A DNA stretch of 64,000 nucleotides from Lathyrus oleraceus (GCF_024323335.1 NC_066579.1:133664354-133728353), one strand, 5' to 3'. Numbered from the stretch's first letter, positions 35,226 to 48,094 are shown. Notes: generated by a model not told the origin, from the sequence alone. Program-made: numbers and translations.

Positions 35226-38195
35226 TGTAGCGGTAATTTTTTTTAGATTAAGCTATCGATTAACTTAACTCGCAAAGCAAGAGTCACAACCACGCTTTTA
35301 TTGTTTCCAAAGGAATTGGAAAAAGTACGAACAAATCCCGAAGAAGTTTTAAAACAAAACTAATAAAAAGAGAACAAGGGTCTGAGGGTTAGTTATGCAA
35401 ATGGAAGGTAATGACACCCTAAACATCCATGGTACTCCATGGGAACCTCTTTGAAAATATGTATATTTTTGTTTGAAAAGTGTGTTGTTTGCAAAAGATT
35501 GAAGTGATGGGAAAAAAGTATATTTTTCTTATTTTTTTTGTTTGCCAAGACTTGTGAAGTCTCATGCGTACGTACCAACAAAGTGAAATGGAGGATGAAA
35601 ACCTCGTAGTCAGTGGTAAAAAATAACAAAGGTGTTTGTCTTGATTCATTTTTAATTGAAAGACATTTTATCATTTAAGGAGAATACTCAACTAGTCACC
35701 CATATGTATGAGAACTTTGCATCATCATGAGAAGGGCTCTAACTTGGATAAGGATCAACAAGTATGCCACTAACTCTCTTAGATGGAAAAGAATTATCAT
35801 CAATACTTATGGATATAGGAGAATTATATCTCAATTATGGAAATGAATTATGTCAAATGCCTTGAGAGTTTTTTTTAAAGGAAAAGTGCATAAAAGGCAC
35901 AAACTGATTTGAGTGAGTTATGCATTTTGGAAGCCTTTTGAAACTGGTCTTAATATGCTGAATATGAATGAACACTTATTAATAAAATTGTTTTGAAAAT
36001 CACTTGACATAAGTCAAGGTTTACTGAGTAAAATGATTCAAGTTAAAAAAAGAAGGTTTTGAAAAAAGAGGGAGAGATTTTGAAAATTAAAGAAAAGGAG
36101 AAGAAGAAGAGATATTCCTAAAGCATAAAGAAAAATATAGGGAGGAAAGATCTAACCACGAAAGAGAAAGCATTATGACATAAGTCAAGCAAGAATTCTC
36201 TCATTTGGATTAAGCCTCAAGCAAGCCAAAAGAAACAAATAATAATCCATGCATCAGATGAAACCAGAGTAACTCAACCAAGTCTCCATAAGAAAGTCCA
36301 TAGTCAAAGGTTCCAGATAAACTCTAGGGTCTCAAAATCACAAGTCCCAAAGCAAAGGTAAAGATCCTAATTCTAAGTCCATAACTCCATAATGATGCTA
36401 AAGATAGTAACCACAAGTTCATGAATCAGGATAACTAAGGTTCCTTTTTAGGTTTTTTATTTTATTAATATCTTCTTTACAATGATGTGTATAAAGTCCG
36501 AATGGACAAAAACAAATGACAAAATCACAAATAATATGATGTGGGATGTTAAATATAAAGTATAAATTAAATGACATAAATTAAAGGTATAAAGTAAATG
36601 ACATTTGAGGTAAGAGTTAATACTATAAAGTGTTAGTAAAGAATGTTACTAATCAAAGATGAAAGATGGTTTGGTCATTTTTTGGAGAACATTGAAATAT
36701 CCACTCACAATCCTGAAAATACGAGCCTATACATCATTTATAAGAAGGGTTCCAACTTGGATGAAATTAATAAGTATGCCACTGATTCTCAGAAATGGAA
36801 AAGGAGCAACATTTTCACATAATACCATGAGGAATAACAGACTTACAATTTCACTTATAAATATGTCATTGCTTTTGGAATAAATTTAGTGCTATATTAA
36901 GCAATCATAATTGGACTTATGTACTTGAGGTCAGTCAATAATAATGTTTGTGTTAATACATGCTAGAGAAATCATTTGTAAATCATTCTCCTAAAGTCAT
37001 GCCACAAAAAAAAAGATGGAATGATCAAGCAAAAGGCCAGGAGGATGGTCCATTACTTCAATCCATACTTCATGACACTTGGGACAAATGTGTGCATCAA
37101 ACCAAAGTACCTTAAATGATCCATGATCTATTAGGATGTAGATTGGAAATAATGAAAGTTCATCAAGTACCAATCAACACATCATGAGCAACATGGATAC
37201 GAACCATCCAATTGATTAAAGGGAAAAGAAGGAGATGAAGAGGAAGATGACAAGAGAGGTCACACCCAAATTGGATCAAAAGTTTGATCAAGTCATCATC
37301 AAAATCGATCATCCATTTTGATGGATTAGGATTTTCCCCCATCAATACCTAAGATCCATTGAGTTTGGTGAGACTTATGATCCATTACATAATGATCCAA
37401 GGCCAATAGAAGTTCACAAAGGTCACACAAATATAAAATGTAATTAAATGAAATAAAATAGCACGAAAAGTATTTTTAAATTAATTTTAAAATAGAAATA
37501 AAGTGAAAAATCCATAATATCCTTCAAAACACTAAATAAATGGCCAGGAAAATTATGGGAGGTTGGAAATAAGATAAGAAGCATATAATAATTTTTTTCA
37601 TAATTTAAAAATGCAGAAAAGTAATTTTAAACCAATTAAAACAAAGGAGAAAATAGAAAATTCATAAAAATAGAAAATCAGTGAAGTAAAATATGGAAAT
37701 ATAAAAATCAGATGAAGAAAAATAAAAGAGAACTTTAGAAATTATTTTTGGTTTTTTTGGATAAAAATAAAATTACTATAAATGTTAAAAGAAAAAACAA
37801 TTAAAAATAATCAAAGAAAAAGAATTAAAATCAGAAAAAACACAGAGCCTTGGATCACGCTTCATTAATTGACGGGACATATCCAACATTCCTCATATCC
37901 AAATAGTGTGGAATGATGCTGAATTCATGCAAAATGAATTTAATCCGAATGTGAAAAAGTGTGACTTGCAACTCATCAAAACTCATCAAAATGATCCGTT
38001 TCAAAGGTCAATTAACTTCTGGAGACTCTGTTAAACATGTTTAGGTGAAAAACACATGCTAATTTGGGTTGGAATTGAGATTAGTGAAGTTCAAAATATG
38101 GGCAATGACAATTTCTTCAGTTCCAAGTCACCATTGTTCAACCCGATGGGCTATCCTACTCGGGAAGCTTTTTGGCCCCATTCTTTTTGCAATAT
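35226..38195 (-). repeat. Array monomer 7
   Basis: A full-length copy of 2970 bp. Its left half shares the 15-bp deletion (TTATGTACTTGAGG near 36919) and GGAATTGGAAAAAG near 35312 with monomer 6. Its right half has the common ATTAAAACAAAGGAG form near 37634. Confidence 0.88.
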
Positions 38196-40030
38196 TGTAG
38201 CGGTAAATTTTTTTAGATTAAGTTATCGATTAACTTAGCTCGCAAAGCAAGAGTCGCAACCATGCTTTTATTGTTTCCAAAGGAAAAGGGAAAATGTACG
38301 AAGAAAACCCGAAGAAGTTTTAAAACAAAACTAATAAAAAGAGAACAAGGGTCCGAGGGTTAGTTATGCAAAGGGAAGGTATTAACACCCTAAACATCCT
38401 TGGTACTCCATGAGAACCTCTTTGAAAATATGTACATTTTTGTTTGAAAAGTGTGTTGTTTGCAAAAGATTGAAGTGATGGGAAAAAAGTATATTTTTCT
38501 TATTTTTTTGTTTGCCAAGACTTGTGAAGTTTCATGCTTAAGTACCAACAAAGTGAAATGGAGGATCAAAACCTCGTCATTAGTGGTAAAAAATGACAAA
38601 GGTGTTTGTCTTGATTCATTTTTAATGGAATGACATTTTATAAATTTAACGAGAATACTCAACTAATCACCCACATGTATGAGAACTTTGCATCATCATG
38701 AGAAGGGGTCTAACTTGGATAAGGATCAACAAGTATGCCACTAACTCTCTTAGATGGAAAAAAATTATCATCAATACTTATGGATATAGGAGAATTATAT
38801 CTCAACTATGGAAATGAATTACGTCTAATGCCTTGAGATTTTTTTTAAAAGGAAAAGTGCATAAAGGGCACAAAATGATTTGAGTGAGTTATGCATGTTT
38901 GAAGTCTTTTGAAATTGGTCTTAATATGCTTAAGATGAATGAACACTTATTAATAATTTTGTTTTGAAAATCACTTGACGTAAGTCAAGGTTTACTGAGA
39001 AAACTGATTCAAGTTAAAAAACAAGAAGGTTTTGAAAAAAGAGGGAGAGATTTTGAAAATTAAAGAGGGGGAGAAGAAGAAGAGACTATCCTAAAGCATA
39101 AATAAATATATAGGGAGGAAATATCTTACCAAGAAAGAGAAAGCTTTGTGACATAAGTTAAGCAAGAATCCTCTTATTTAGATTAAGCCTCAAGAAAGCC
39201 AAAATAAGAAAATAATAATCCATGCATCAGATGAAACCAGAGTAACTCAACCAAGTCTCCATAAGAAAGTCCAGAGTCAAAGGTTCCAGATAAACTCTAG
39301 GGTCTTAAAATCAAAGTCCTAAAGCAAAGGTCAAGATCCTAATTCTAAGTCCATAACTCTACAATGATGCTAAGGATAGTAACCACAAGTTCATGAATCA
39401 GGATAACCAAGGTTCCTTTTTAGGTTTTTTATTTATTAATATCTTTTTCACAATGATGTGTATAAAATCCTAATGGACAAAAAAAATGACAAAATCACAA
39501 ATAATATGATGTGGGATGTTAAATATAAAGTATAAATTAAATGACATAAATTAAAGGCATAAAGTAAATGACATTTGAGGTAAGAGTTAATACAATAAAG
39601 TGTTAGTAAAGAATGTTAGTAATCAAAGATTAAAAATGGTTTGGTCATTTTTTGGAGAACACTCAACTATACACTCATAATCATGAAAATACGAGCCTAT
39701 ACGTCATTAATGAGAAGGGTTCCAACTTGGATGAAATTAACAAGTATGCCACTAAATCTCAGAAATGGAAAAGGAGCAACATTTTCACACAATACCATGA
39801 GGAATAGGAGACTTAAAATCTCACTTATGAAAATGCCATTTCTTTTGGGAGAAATTTAGCGTTATGTTAAGCAATCATAATTGGACTTATGTAGAAGTCA
39901 CAACTACCTGAGGTCGATCAATAATGATGTTTGTGTTATTACATGCTAGAGAAATCATATGTAAATAATTATCCTAAAGTGATGCCACAAAAAAAAGATG
40001 TAATGATCAAGCAAAAGGCTAGGAGGATGG
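38196..40030 (-). repeat. Array monomer 8, truncated
   Basis: Only the first 1835 bp are present. The copy stops at CTAGGAGGATGG, where other monomers continue TCCATTACTTCAATCC. A plus-strand LTR start (TGTAATACCCC) follows at once. No monomer sequence resumes after 47009, so the true right edge of the array is lost. Confidence 0.88.
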
Positions 40031-42134
40031 TGTAATACCCCAATTTTAACCCTAAGATCCCTCATGCTATTCTCATCATATGCATTAGCATTGGGATTAC
40101 ACCTTGGTATCCTCCTTACCTCTCTTTCATTGGGTTTTTATTGGGAGAGATCATCAAGCACATTTGATTGTATCATACTTAATTTTTCTCTTTTTACTAA
40201 CCAAAATTCCAAAAATATGTCGTTGTATAGTTTAACTCTTTTGTAGGTAGTGCACATGCTCATTTATGCTTTATCAAGCTTATATCTAGGGTTTAAGACC
40301 CTCATTGCAAAGAGCTCAATCAAGAAGTGGTTTATTATGGCTATAAGTATCATATATGAATCCCCATGATCTTCAAATGTTATTTTGGTCAAGAAATCAT
40401 CAAGCGTTTGGAGTTAGTTTCCCTTGGAAACCCTAATTCAACTGGGTATCTTATGTGACTTCTTCAACAAGTTTCTTCAACAATTGATCAAATATTTTAA
40501 GGGATACTTCACAGTACATCATCTTATGCATATATGATCCTCCATGAGTCCCAAAAGTCAATATAATATCAATCTAGCAAGGTTGTTCATGGTGGTTGAC
40601 CAGAGAAAGTCAACTATCTTCTACAATTTTTGTCATATGAAAATGCTTCCAAGATTATAGGTCATTTTGTCTGAACCCTAATTTGGAGGTAAACTTCCCA
40701 AGACCATTACTTGCTCAATTTTTATGAGATGAAATCTATTCAAGTTGCATGATCAAATTCAAGATGTCTACTTCAACTTTTATGTTTGGAGGAAGTGAAA
40801 ATTCAACTTTTAAATGCATGTGATATGAGAAAACATTATAGGTCATTTTGGGCCAATACCATTAAAGAAGTGATTTTCCTCAACTTCTAAAATGCATAAA
40901 TCCTTGATGTTAAATCCAAATGAGGTCGAATTTTTGACCAATATGAAGGACTTTGAGAGAGATACAACTTTGATGAAGGAACTTTTCTCATTTGAAGTCC
41001 ATAGAAAAAGTTACCCAAGGTGGAAGAAGTGAACATATGGCTTGGTACTTAGAATCTTTTTTGATATGTTTGATTTTCCAAACTTACACCTCAAAATTCA
41101 TCATGATCCAAGCTTCAAATGAAAATTGTTCAACATGAAAGTTGTTCCTCTTAATCTAACCTTTTCAAAAAGTCCAAATTCATCCAATTTGGACAAAGAA
41201 TGAATGACTTACGCATGGCTTAAAGTTAGAGGACCATTTGGAATATTTGAAGTTCCATTTCTCACACACGAAAGCATGGCCTTTCCACATGATTTCATCA
41301 TTGCTTACACTCATTTTTGGACCTAAATGCATCATTACATGGGCCTATCACACGCCCATGTATCCATGCAAAGGATATTGCTATTTTTGGAATTTTGAAA
41401 GAAGTGTGCAATTATCAATCACTTGGCCTATAAATAGAACCATTCATGCTCAAAATTATGGACCCTGGCGCGCAAGCTTTGAATCAACAACCCTAAACCC
41501 TCACATTCAAAGGATAAGCTTGGTGATTTTAATTGAAAATCGAGTTTGAATCTCTCAACTGTTTTGAGATTGAAACTCCAAGAGTCCATCACTTTCCTTG
41601 ATCCATTTCCACTCTATCAAGCATCTTGAAGCAAGGCCAAGCACAATTGAGAGCAAGATCGTGTTCATCTGAACCTGCATTGAAGGATAATTTCTGAATT
41701 TTTCATCTCTTCAATTCTCACTCAATTCTCCATTATTCTTGTTGATTTTTGGTTGTCTGGAGTCCTACCAATGTAGGCAACAAGATTGAGTTGCTTAGAG
41801 GTCAAATCGAAGCAACTCAGATCATGATCCTCAAATTTCAACTCCCTGTATCTTTCAATATACTTGGAGTTAGGTAAAATTGAGTCCAGATTCGAGCTCC
41901 TGAGCATTTTTACTTTAAATTCATGTCCCCCTTTTTTATTTTGGTGATGGTTGAAGATGGACCATTTCGGTGAGGTCCACCGGAGAAGAAGACTGGAGCT
42001 CTGGCTCCGGCGATGTGTTGGCGTGTCTCTGAACCACATGATCCATTCATTTTGTTTTAATTTTAGACGTTGGTTTTGATTACCACATGTGCAGCGCTGT
42101 TGACTCTAGAACACATGGAACGCGCGCTTGAAAC
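40031..42134 (+). mobile_element. Ogre 5' LTR, truncated
   Basis: The LTR starts TGTAATACCCCAATTTTAAC and follows the 3' LTR at 42407-47009 block by block: TTGTAGGTAGTG, TCTAGGGTTTAAGACCCT, CATTATAGGTCATTTTGGG, a TATA box, GTCCTACCAATGTAGGCAA and the CACCGGAGAAGAAGAC region near 41980. After AACGCGCGCTTG near 42125 the homology ends, so about half of the LTR, the primer-binding site and nearly the whole interior are gone. Confidence 0.8.
41428..41438 (+). promoter_or_regulatory. TATA box of the truncated Ogre 5' LTR
   Basis: CTATAAATAGA lies about 1.4 kb into the LTR. The equivalent box of the adjoining 3' LTR is ATATAAATAG at 43922. Confidence 0.6.
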
Positions 42135-42406
42135 AATCTTTTATCCCTAGAGTCTCTGTCTGCCCAGTGAGTTTTACTTACGGAATGCATTATACTCCTG
42201 TGGACTTTCAGTCTCTCTAGATTCTTTTCCTTTGTGGCAACATTTTCCCCAAAAAGATTATTTTAGCATTCATATCATGTGCATCACGAGGTCTCTTAGG
42301 GACCAAAATTTGTTTCTATTGTTGTTATTTAAGTCCATTCTACTGAGTCAATATGAAGATTTTAACCTTATTCTCCTCAGCTAGAACGTCCTTAAATATG
42401 GGCAGC
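42135..42406 (+). mobile_element. Ogre interior remnant ending in a degenerate polypurine tract
   Basis: About 270 bp without match to the LTRs. Just before the next LTR it reads TTAAATATGGGCAGC, which resembles the polypurine tract TTAAATAGGGGCAAT next to the LTR of the minus-strand element (55919-55934). I read this as the last part of the 3' untranslated region. The 5' LTR fragment and this piece are joined by a deletion that removed gag and pol. Confidence 0.6.
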
Positions 42407-45400
42407 GGTAAGACCCCAATTTTGACCATAATATCCGTCATGTTATCTCATCATATGCATTAGCATTGGGATCACACCTTGGCATTCTCCTTACCCCTCA
42501 CTCATTGGGTTTATATTGGGAGAGATCACCAAGTACAATTTGATTGTATCATACTTTGTTTTTTATTATTTACTAACCAAAATACAAAAAATATGTAATT
42601 CTATAGTTTGTTACTTTTGTAGGTAGTGTGTATGCTCATCTATGCTCTATTAAGCTCATATCTAGGGTTTAAGACCCTGAATGCAAGGAGTTCAATCAAG
42701 AATTGGTCCACATTGACTCTAAGTATCATATATGGATCCCCATGTTCTTCACATGTTATTTTGATCAAGAAATCATCAAGAGTTTGGAGTTTGTTTGCCT
42801 TGGAAACCCTAATTCATCTAGATATCTTGTGTGACTTCTTCAAAAAGTTTCTTAAACAATTGATAAAATATTTCAAGGGATACTTAAAATTAAATCATAT
42901 TATGCATATATAATCCTCCATGATTCCCAAAAGTCAAGAGAATGTCAAGCTAGCAAGTTGGTTCATGGTGGTTGATCAGAGAAAGTCAACTGGTCAAAAC
43001 TAGGGTTCCCTAGACCCTATCTCCTACAATTTTTGTCATATGAAAATGATTACAAGAGAAATGTTACTCTAAATGACACTAAAAGAAACTTTCATTTTGA
43101 AGTCTAGAGTTATTTTTTCTTGGAAAGTCATTTTTTATGGTGAAAGATTATAGGTCATTTTTGTCTGAACCCTAGTTTAGAGGTCAACTTCCCAAGACCA
43201 TAACTTGCTCAATTTTTATGAGATGAAATCCATTCAAATCCATGATTAAATTCAAGATGCCTAATACATCTTTTATGTTTGGAGTAAGTTCAAATTCAAC
43301 TTGAAAATGCATGTGCCAAGAGGAAACATTATAGGTCATTTTGGGCCAATGCCATTGAACAAGTGATTTTCCTCAACTTCTAAAATGCATAGCTACTTCA
43401 TGCCAAATCTAAATGAGGTCAAATTTGTGACCAAGTTGAAGATTTTTTAAAGATATACAACTTTGATGAAGGAACATTTCTCGTTTGAAGTCCATAGAAA
43501 AAGTTATTCAAGGTGGAAGGAGTGAACATTTGACTTGGGACTTAGAAAATTTTCAAATATGTTTGATTTCCCAAACTTCCACCTCAAATTTCATCATGAT
43601 CAAAGCTTCAAATGAAAAAGTGTTCAACATGAAAATTGTTCCCCTTGATCTCACCATTCCAAAAAGTCAAAAAACTATCTCAATTGGCCAAAGTATGAGG
43701 GACTTGCGCATGGGTGTAAGTTAAGGGACCATTTGGATAATTTTAACATCCTTTTTTCATATACATTTGCATGGACTTCTAATATGATTTCAGCATGATA
43801 AACATTGACCTATGGATCAGATTACATCATCTCATGGGCCTAGTGCATGCCCATGCATCCATGTAAGAGAGAAACTCAAATTTTGCCAAAATTGGAAGTG
43901 TGCAAATATTAATCTCATAACATATAAATAGAAGGGCATTATGATCAGAACTTCATCAACACCTTGCCCAAGATTTACTAGACCAATTCAAACCCTCACT
44001 GCCATAGAATTTCTGAAGGTTTCTCTTGAAATCGAGCTTCAACTTCATCTTCTGTTTGGAAGTTCAAACTCCATAAATTCTTTGTGATTTTTGGTTGTCT
44101 GAAGTCCTATCAATGTAGGCAAGAAGATTGAGTTGCTTTGAGGTTAAATCAAAGCAACTCAGTTCATGATCCTCAAAATTCAAATCCCTGTATCTTTTTA
44201 TATACTTGGAATTGGACAAAATTAAGGCCAAATTCGAGCTCCTGAGCATTTTTCCTTTAAATCCATGTCTTGCTTTTTCATTTTGGTGTTGGTTGATGGT
44301 GGACCAGTCCGGTGAGGTCCACCGGAGAAGAAGACCGGAGCCCTGGCTTCGGTGATGTCTTGTCATGCATCTCAAACATAAGATCCATTTAAATTGTTTT
44401 AATCTTGGGCGTTGCTTTTGATTACCACGCATGTGTTTTAGTTGACCAAAGCACATGTTAAACGCGCGTTTCTCAACATATGATATGTCACCTCAATTAA
44501 TGAGGGAGATCAGATGGTTCTCATTTTTTTTGAATTTCTGAGTATTTCTTTTAATTGCTTAATTTTAATTAATTCATATTAATTTCATTATTAATCTAAA
44601 AAATATGGGACTTTCACCAAAAAAATTCAAATATTTTCCTCTTTCTTTTTCTGAATTAAAATTATTTTTTGGATTAATTTTGATATTTTTCATGAATTAA
44701 TTGTTTCTATTCATATTTTTAATTGTTTAAAAATACTTCTGACTTTTCAAAAATAATGAAATTTTTTGTCCAAGGTCCTTTGACCTTATTTGACCTATGA
44801 TGAATCTCTTGGCCATTTATTTGGTGTTTTGAAGAGGTTTTAGGTTTTTGATCAAACATAATTTAATTTAAGTGCATTTTAATTTGATTTTTAATTGATT
44901 AATTATGTAGAAATTATGTTGATCCATTTATATTAACTTGTGAAGTTTGACTATGTGCTTGGGCCTTGGTCAAGGTTGTTTTGTTTTTTGTTGGATTAAA
45001 ATCATTGGATTTAGGGGATGGATGAAATATACATTTCATCTCCCAAAATGAAACAATGATTTTAATTTGATAAAATTCCTCCCGTGAACAATTTGTGTTT
45101 GTCTCATTTCCCCTCCCTCTTCATCTTCAATCCCATTCTATCACATCCCTTCCATTGACCAATGAAGTCTCAATATCCTAAGGCTAATTGGTTCTTCAAT
45201 AACTTCATGTTAGATGAACCAATACAAGTATGGATGAGATTAGGTTCATCCTTTGATCTTTTTTTGTGTGTGGTATGTTTTAGGAGTATGGTTCATTATA
45301 CCATATCTCTAACATGGATTAACACCAAAATTTATATTGCCGGACCTCAGATAGTTGTGACTTCTATAAAAGTCCAATTACGATTGCTTAACACATCGCT

Positions 45401-47009
45401 AAATTTTGACACAAGGTATAACATTCTAGTAAGTGAGATTGTAAGTCTCCCCCCTTTCATGGTATTGTGTGGAAACTTGGCCTTTTTTCCTTCCTTTGGA
45501 AGATGTCTTGGTTCAAGGATCCATGCTTGTGAATAGAGGGTTGAGTGTTCTCCAAAGAATGACTTAATCAACTGAAAAGCAAAAACTCCACTAACTTCTA
45601 ATCAACTAATATTTGACTAACTTCTATTATTATTGCTTTCAATTTCAAGTCATTTACCTTATGCCGTTTATTTTTAAGTCATTTACCATTTCATTTGCCA
45701 TTTACATGGTATTTAACTTATTTATGTTTACCATTTTTACTTTACCCACTTGAGCCATATATTGTGATTGTATATATTTGTTTGAGTATCTTGTTTGTGT
45801 TTGTGGTCTTAGGACCTTGAAATACCTAATAAACACAAAAACCCTAAAAATTGTTTGTCTGGACTGTTGGATTTGATCTGAGCTTTGGACTTAGAATTAG
45901 GCAACATTCCCTATGCAAAAGGACTTGGCCAATGCCAACATTTCTAAAGCCAAGCTATTGTGATTTGAGATTTCATCTATTGCAAGTATCTACATGGATT
46001 CATTTGCTACATGGTCTTGATGTAAATGTTACTTTGAACCTGTGTCTAATGCCTTGTTCTGAGCCATTCAAGGAGTATGTCATCTAATACATGGGGAGAT
46101 TAAGAAGAAGACTATCAAGTTGCTAGCTTGGATGTGGCTATCTTTATTTGATGTCTTGCTCTTCATATTTTTACTTGCTTATTGATATTACTTGAGTCTA
46201 AAGTCCAAAGAAAAAGTGGGTTTCTATATGACATTCTTGTCTATTGGATTGCATCCCATTGTTCAGATCTTTTCAACTCTTAACTTTTAAATTTTATGCT
46301 TAGGATTAGTCTCTTCATCTCCTCCCATTTCTTAAATTTCAAATCTCTCCCCCTTTTCAAAAACCTTCTTTTCTTGTGATTTCTAAACTTAGACTCTTTT
46401 GCAAATTAGAAACTTTGGCCTTATGCCATTGCATTTTAAAAATCTTTTCTTAAATCAAACTTGTAAATGAACTTAACCATATTGACTTAAAATTTCAAAA
46501 GGCAAAAAGAACTAACACCCATTCGAACTCTTTTAGGCCCTTTGTGCCTCTTTTTTTTAAATTTAAATTTTTGTTAAAAGCAATTCACTCATTTTGAAAT
46601 TGATACCACGAACTACAAGGTTTTGATCCCTCATTTTTATGTTGGTACGTAGGCAGAAGTCTGAAGGTCTTGTCAAACACAAAATTATAATTAATGAATT
46701 CTTTTGTCATCCCCACGCTCTATTTATTGCAAACATCATTTTAGACCAAAAACACATACACACATAAAAAAAAGGGCTCCCTAGGAGTACATAGGACACT
46801 TTGGGTGCTAACACCTTCCCTCTGTGTAACCAACCCCCTTACCTGTAATCTCTGGCATTTTATTAGTTTTGATTTGAAAACTTCTTATCTTTGAGTTTTG
46901 TTCGTACTTTTTCCCTTTTCCTTTGGAAACAATAAAAGCGCGGTGGCAACTCTGGTTTTATTGACGTTAAGCTTATCCATAACTTAATGGTCATGAATTT
47001 ACCACTACA
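42407..47009 (+). mobile_element. Ogre 3' LTR
   Basis: The 4603-bp LTR runs from GGTAAGACCCCAATTTTGAC (first T mutated) to GAATTTACCACTACA. It parallels the 4991-bp LTR at 9087-14077 throughout: CCTCAATTAATGAGGGAGAT at 44490, the region around CCGGACCTCAGATAG at 45340, TTGGTACGTAGGCA at 46643 and AATAAAAGCGCGGTGGC at 46931. No primer-binding site follows, which agrees with a 3' LTR. A TATA box is at 43922-43931. Open frames of up to 130 codons inside look like chance; one at 45162 covers the conserved block that also appears reversed in the array. Confidence 0.82.
43922..43931 (+). promoter_or_regulatory. TATA box of the Ogre 3' LTR
   Basis: ATATAAATAG lies about 1.5 kb into the LTR, in line with the boxes of the related LTRs. 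Confidence 0.55.
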
Positions 47010-47527
47010 TTCTCCTAACAGTAAAAAGAATATGAATTTCTTGGTGTTCTTCCCTATCCCATAACACTAAGTTTCCAATGCTTCTCTTGCCTTTTTTGCT
47101 TGAACTTCCAAAAACACGTATTATCACCTATATCCCTTCATAGTTCTCTTTTTTTTAATCCAAAAACCTAATTCCCCAATTAGGCTATCCCCATCTTAAC
47201 CTTAATATTTTTCCATAATGCTTACCTTGTCCTCACTTACCCAACATAAGCCCAATATTACCCTCAAAATCTCTACACACTCCCTTTTTCTTATTATTTT
47301 ATTAAATAATCAATTAAATCATAATTATTTTAGTTATCTAAAATAACTCTAAATTATTATAGATTAATCATATGGTCCCAACCCCTTAATTATCCTCTCA
47401 TCTCAAGGACACATACCCCACCAACATCCAACAATAAAACAATCATAAAAATATATAATTCTAACAAAGTACATAATTAAATCAAAATGACTTACATAAA
47501 ATAAATTACTAAAATTGGGGTGCTACA
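47010..47527 (-). mobile_element. 5' end of a Ty3/gypsy-like LTR
   Basis: On the minus strand the block starts TGTAGCACCCCAATTTTAG, close to the start of the LTR at 1010. It is AT-rich (U3-like) and is cut at 47010 by the Ogre LTR end. The remaining LTR and any interior are missing. Confidence 0.55.
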
Positions 47528-47837
47528 AGTAGCGGTCTAGATCTGAATAGTTGGCCTCCTGGTTGAGTACTTTGATTATAATATCCTATCTATAATTGGG
47601 AATAGGATAAGGAAAACCATTAAAATTGACAAAAATACAACACAGGTTGAAAGGGGGAAGTATGCAAGAATTTGTGTGGAAGAGAATTTAACCAAACCAC
47701 TCATTTCCATGTTCACCATTAAAGGGAGAATGTTAAAGATAGAATATGAAGGCCAACATCTATTGTGTTTATCATGTGGAAGGTTTGGTCACTATAAGGA
47801 GTGGCCTAGAAAAAAAATAGATGAAGGATGTGATTAA
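47528..47837 (+). pseudogene. LINE (L1 clade) ORF1 fragment
   Basis: An open stretch from about 47550 reads VEYFDYNILSIIGNRI, then ERGKYARICVEENLTKPL and YEGQHLLCLSCGRFGHYKEW, then stops. This is the C-terminal part of plant LINE ORF1 proteins: a DUF4283-like region followed by a CCHC zinc knuckle (C-x2-C-x4-H-x4-C). The last cysteine of the knuckle is W here. Upstream the frame has stops, and the N-terminus is missing where the gypsy LTR ends. In an active LINE this protein binds the RNA during retrotransposition. The copy is dead. Confidence 0.75.
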
Positions 47838-48094
47838 TAGTGAAGGAAGTATAGAAGACCGACAGAGGAATGGTAATTCTGATGATGCAAGAACAAGCTC
47901 AGGCCCATGAAGTGTAATTTAGAAGCAAAGAAAGGGAAAAAAGTGGTGGTCGACTGAAAATTTCAAGCTCTGGGGAGCATTGATGGTGGTCAGGTTGTAG
48001 TGGGGTCAAGGATTGCCACGCTCAATGAAGAATCTCCTGAAATTAATGACAAAATAAATGTTATACATGGAAAATCAAAAGAACATAATGAGTT

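Larger units (their letters stand above)
15645..40030 (-). repeat. Tandem array of eight LTR-derived monomers (~2.97 kb)
   Basis: The LTR 3' terminus (TGTAGCGGTAA and variants) recurs at 15645, 18303, 21288, 24267, 29290, 32268, 35226 and 38196. Spacings are 2658, 2985, 2979, 5023, 2978, 2958 and 2970 bp. The two odd values are explained by deletions in copy one and insertions in copy four. Every complete joint reads TTTTTGCAAT..TGTA.CGGTAA or close to it: the middle of an Ogre LTR joined to the 3' terminus of the next. Each monomer therefore lacks the LTR's 5' end and also the TATA region. No internal retroelement sequence lies between copies. The right end is cut by another element at 40031. 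The array behaves like an LTR-derived satellite locus. Confidence 0.93.

Noticed and set aside
22724..39859. A recurring plus-strand open frame of 72-76 codons in several monomers (22724, 30725, 36659, 39641), and a minus-strand frame of 80-108 codons (21510, 29414, 32425, 35393, 38390).
   Set aside because: They recur because the DNA is repeated. Several copies are broken by frameshifts, the proteins show no family features, and the plus frame is antisense to the LTR. A dN/dS test across monomers would settle it.
15645..40030. CRISPR-like or ribosomal DNA array.
   Set aside because: The period is about 3 kb without spacers, the content is LTR sequence, and no rRNA motif is present.
15645..40030. 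Eight separate solo LTR insertions.
   Set aside because: Independent insertions would show complete LTRs, different sites and 5-bp duplications. The joints are alike and the LTR 5' ends are missing.
44064..44456. 130-codon minus-strand frame, similar to 41722-42039.
   Set aside because: Both are the same LTR segment read in antisense. The similarity reflects LTR homology, not protein conservation.
45162..45536. 124-codon plus-strand frame in the 3' LTR.
   Set aside because: It lies in a conserved LTR block that is also present elsewhere with stops. No domain or plant gene structure is visible.
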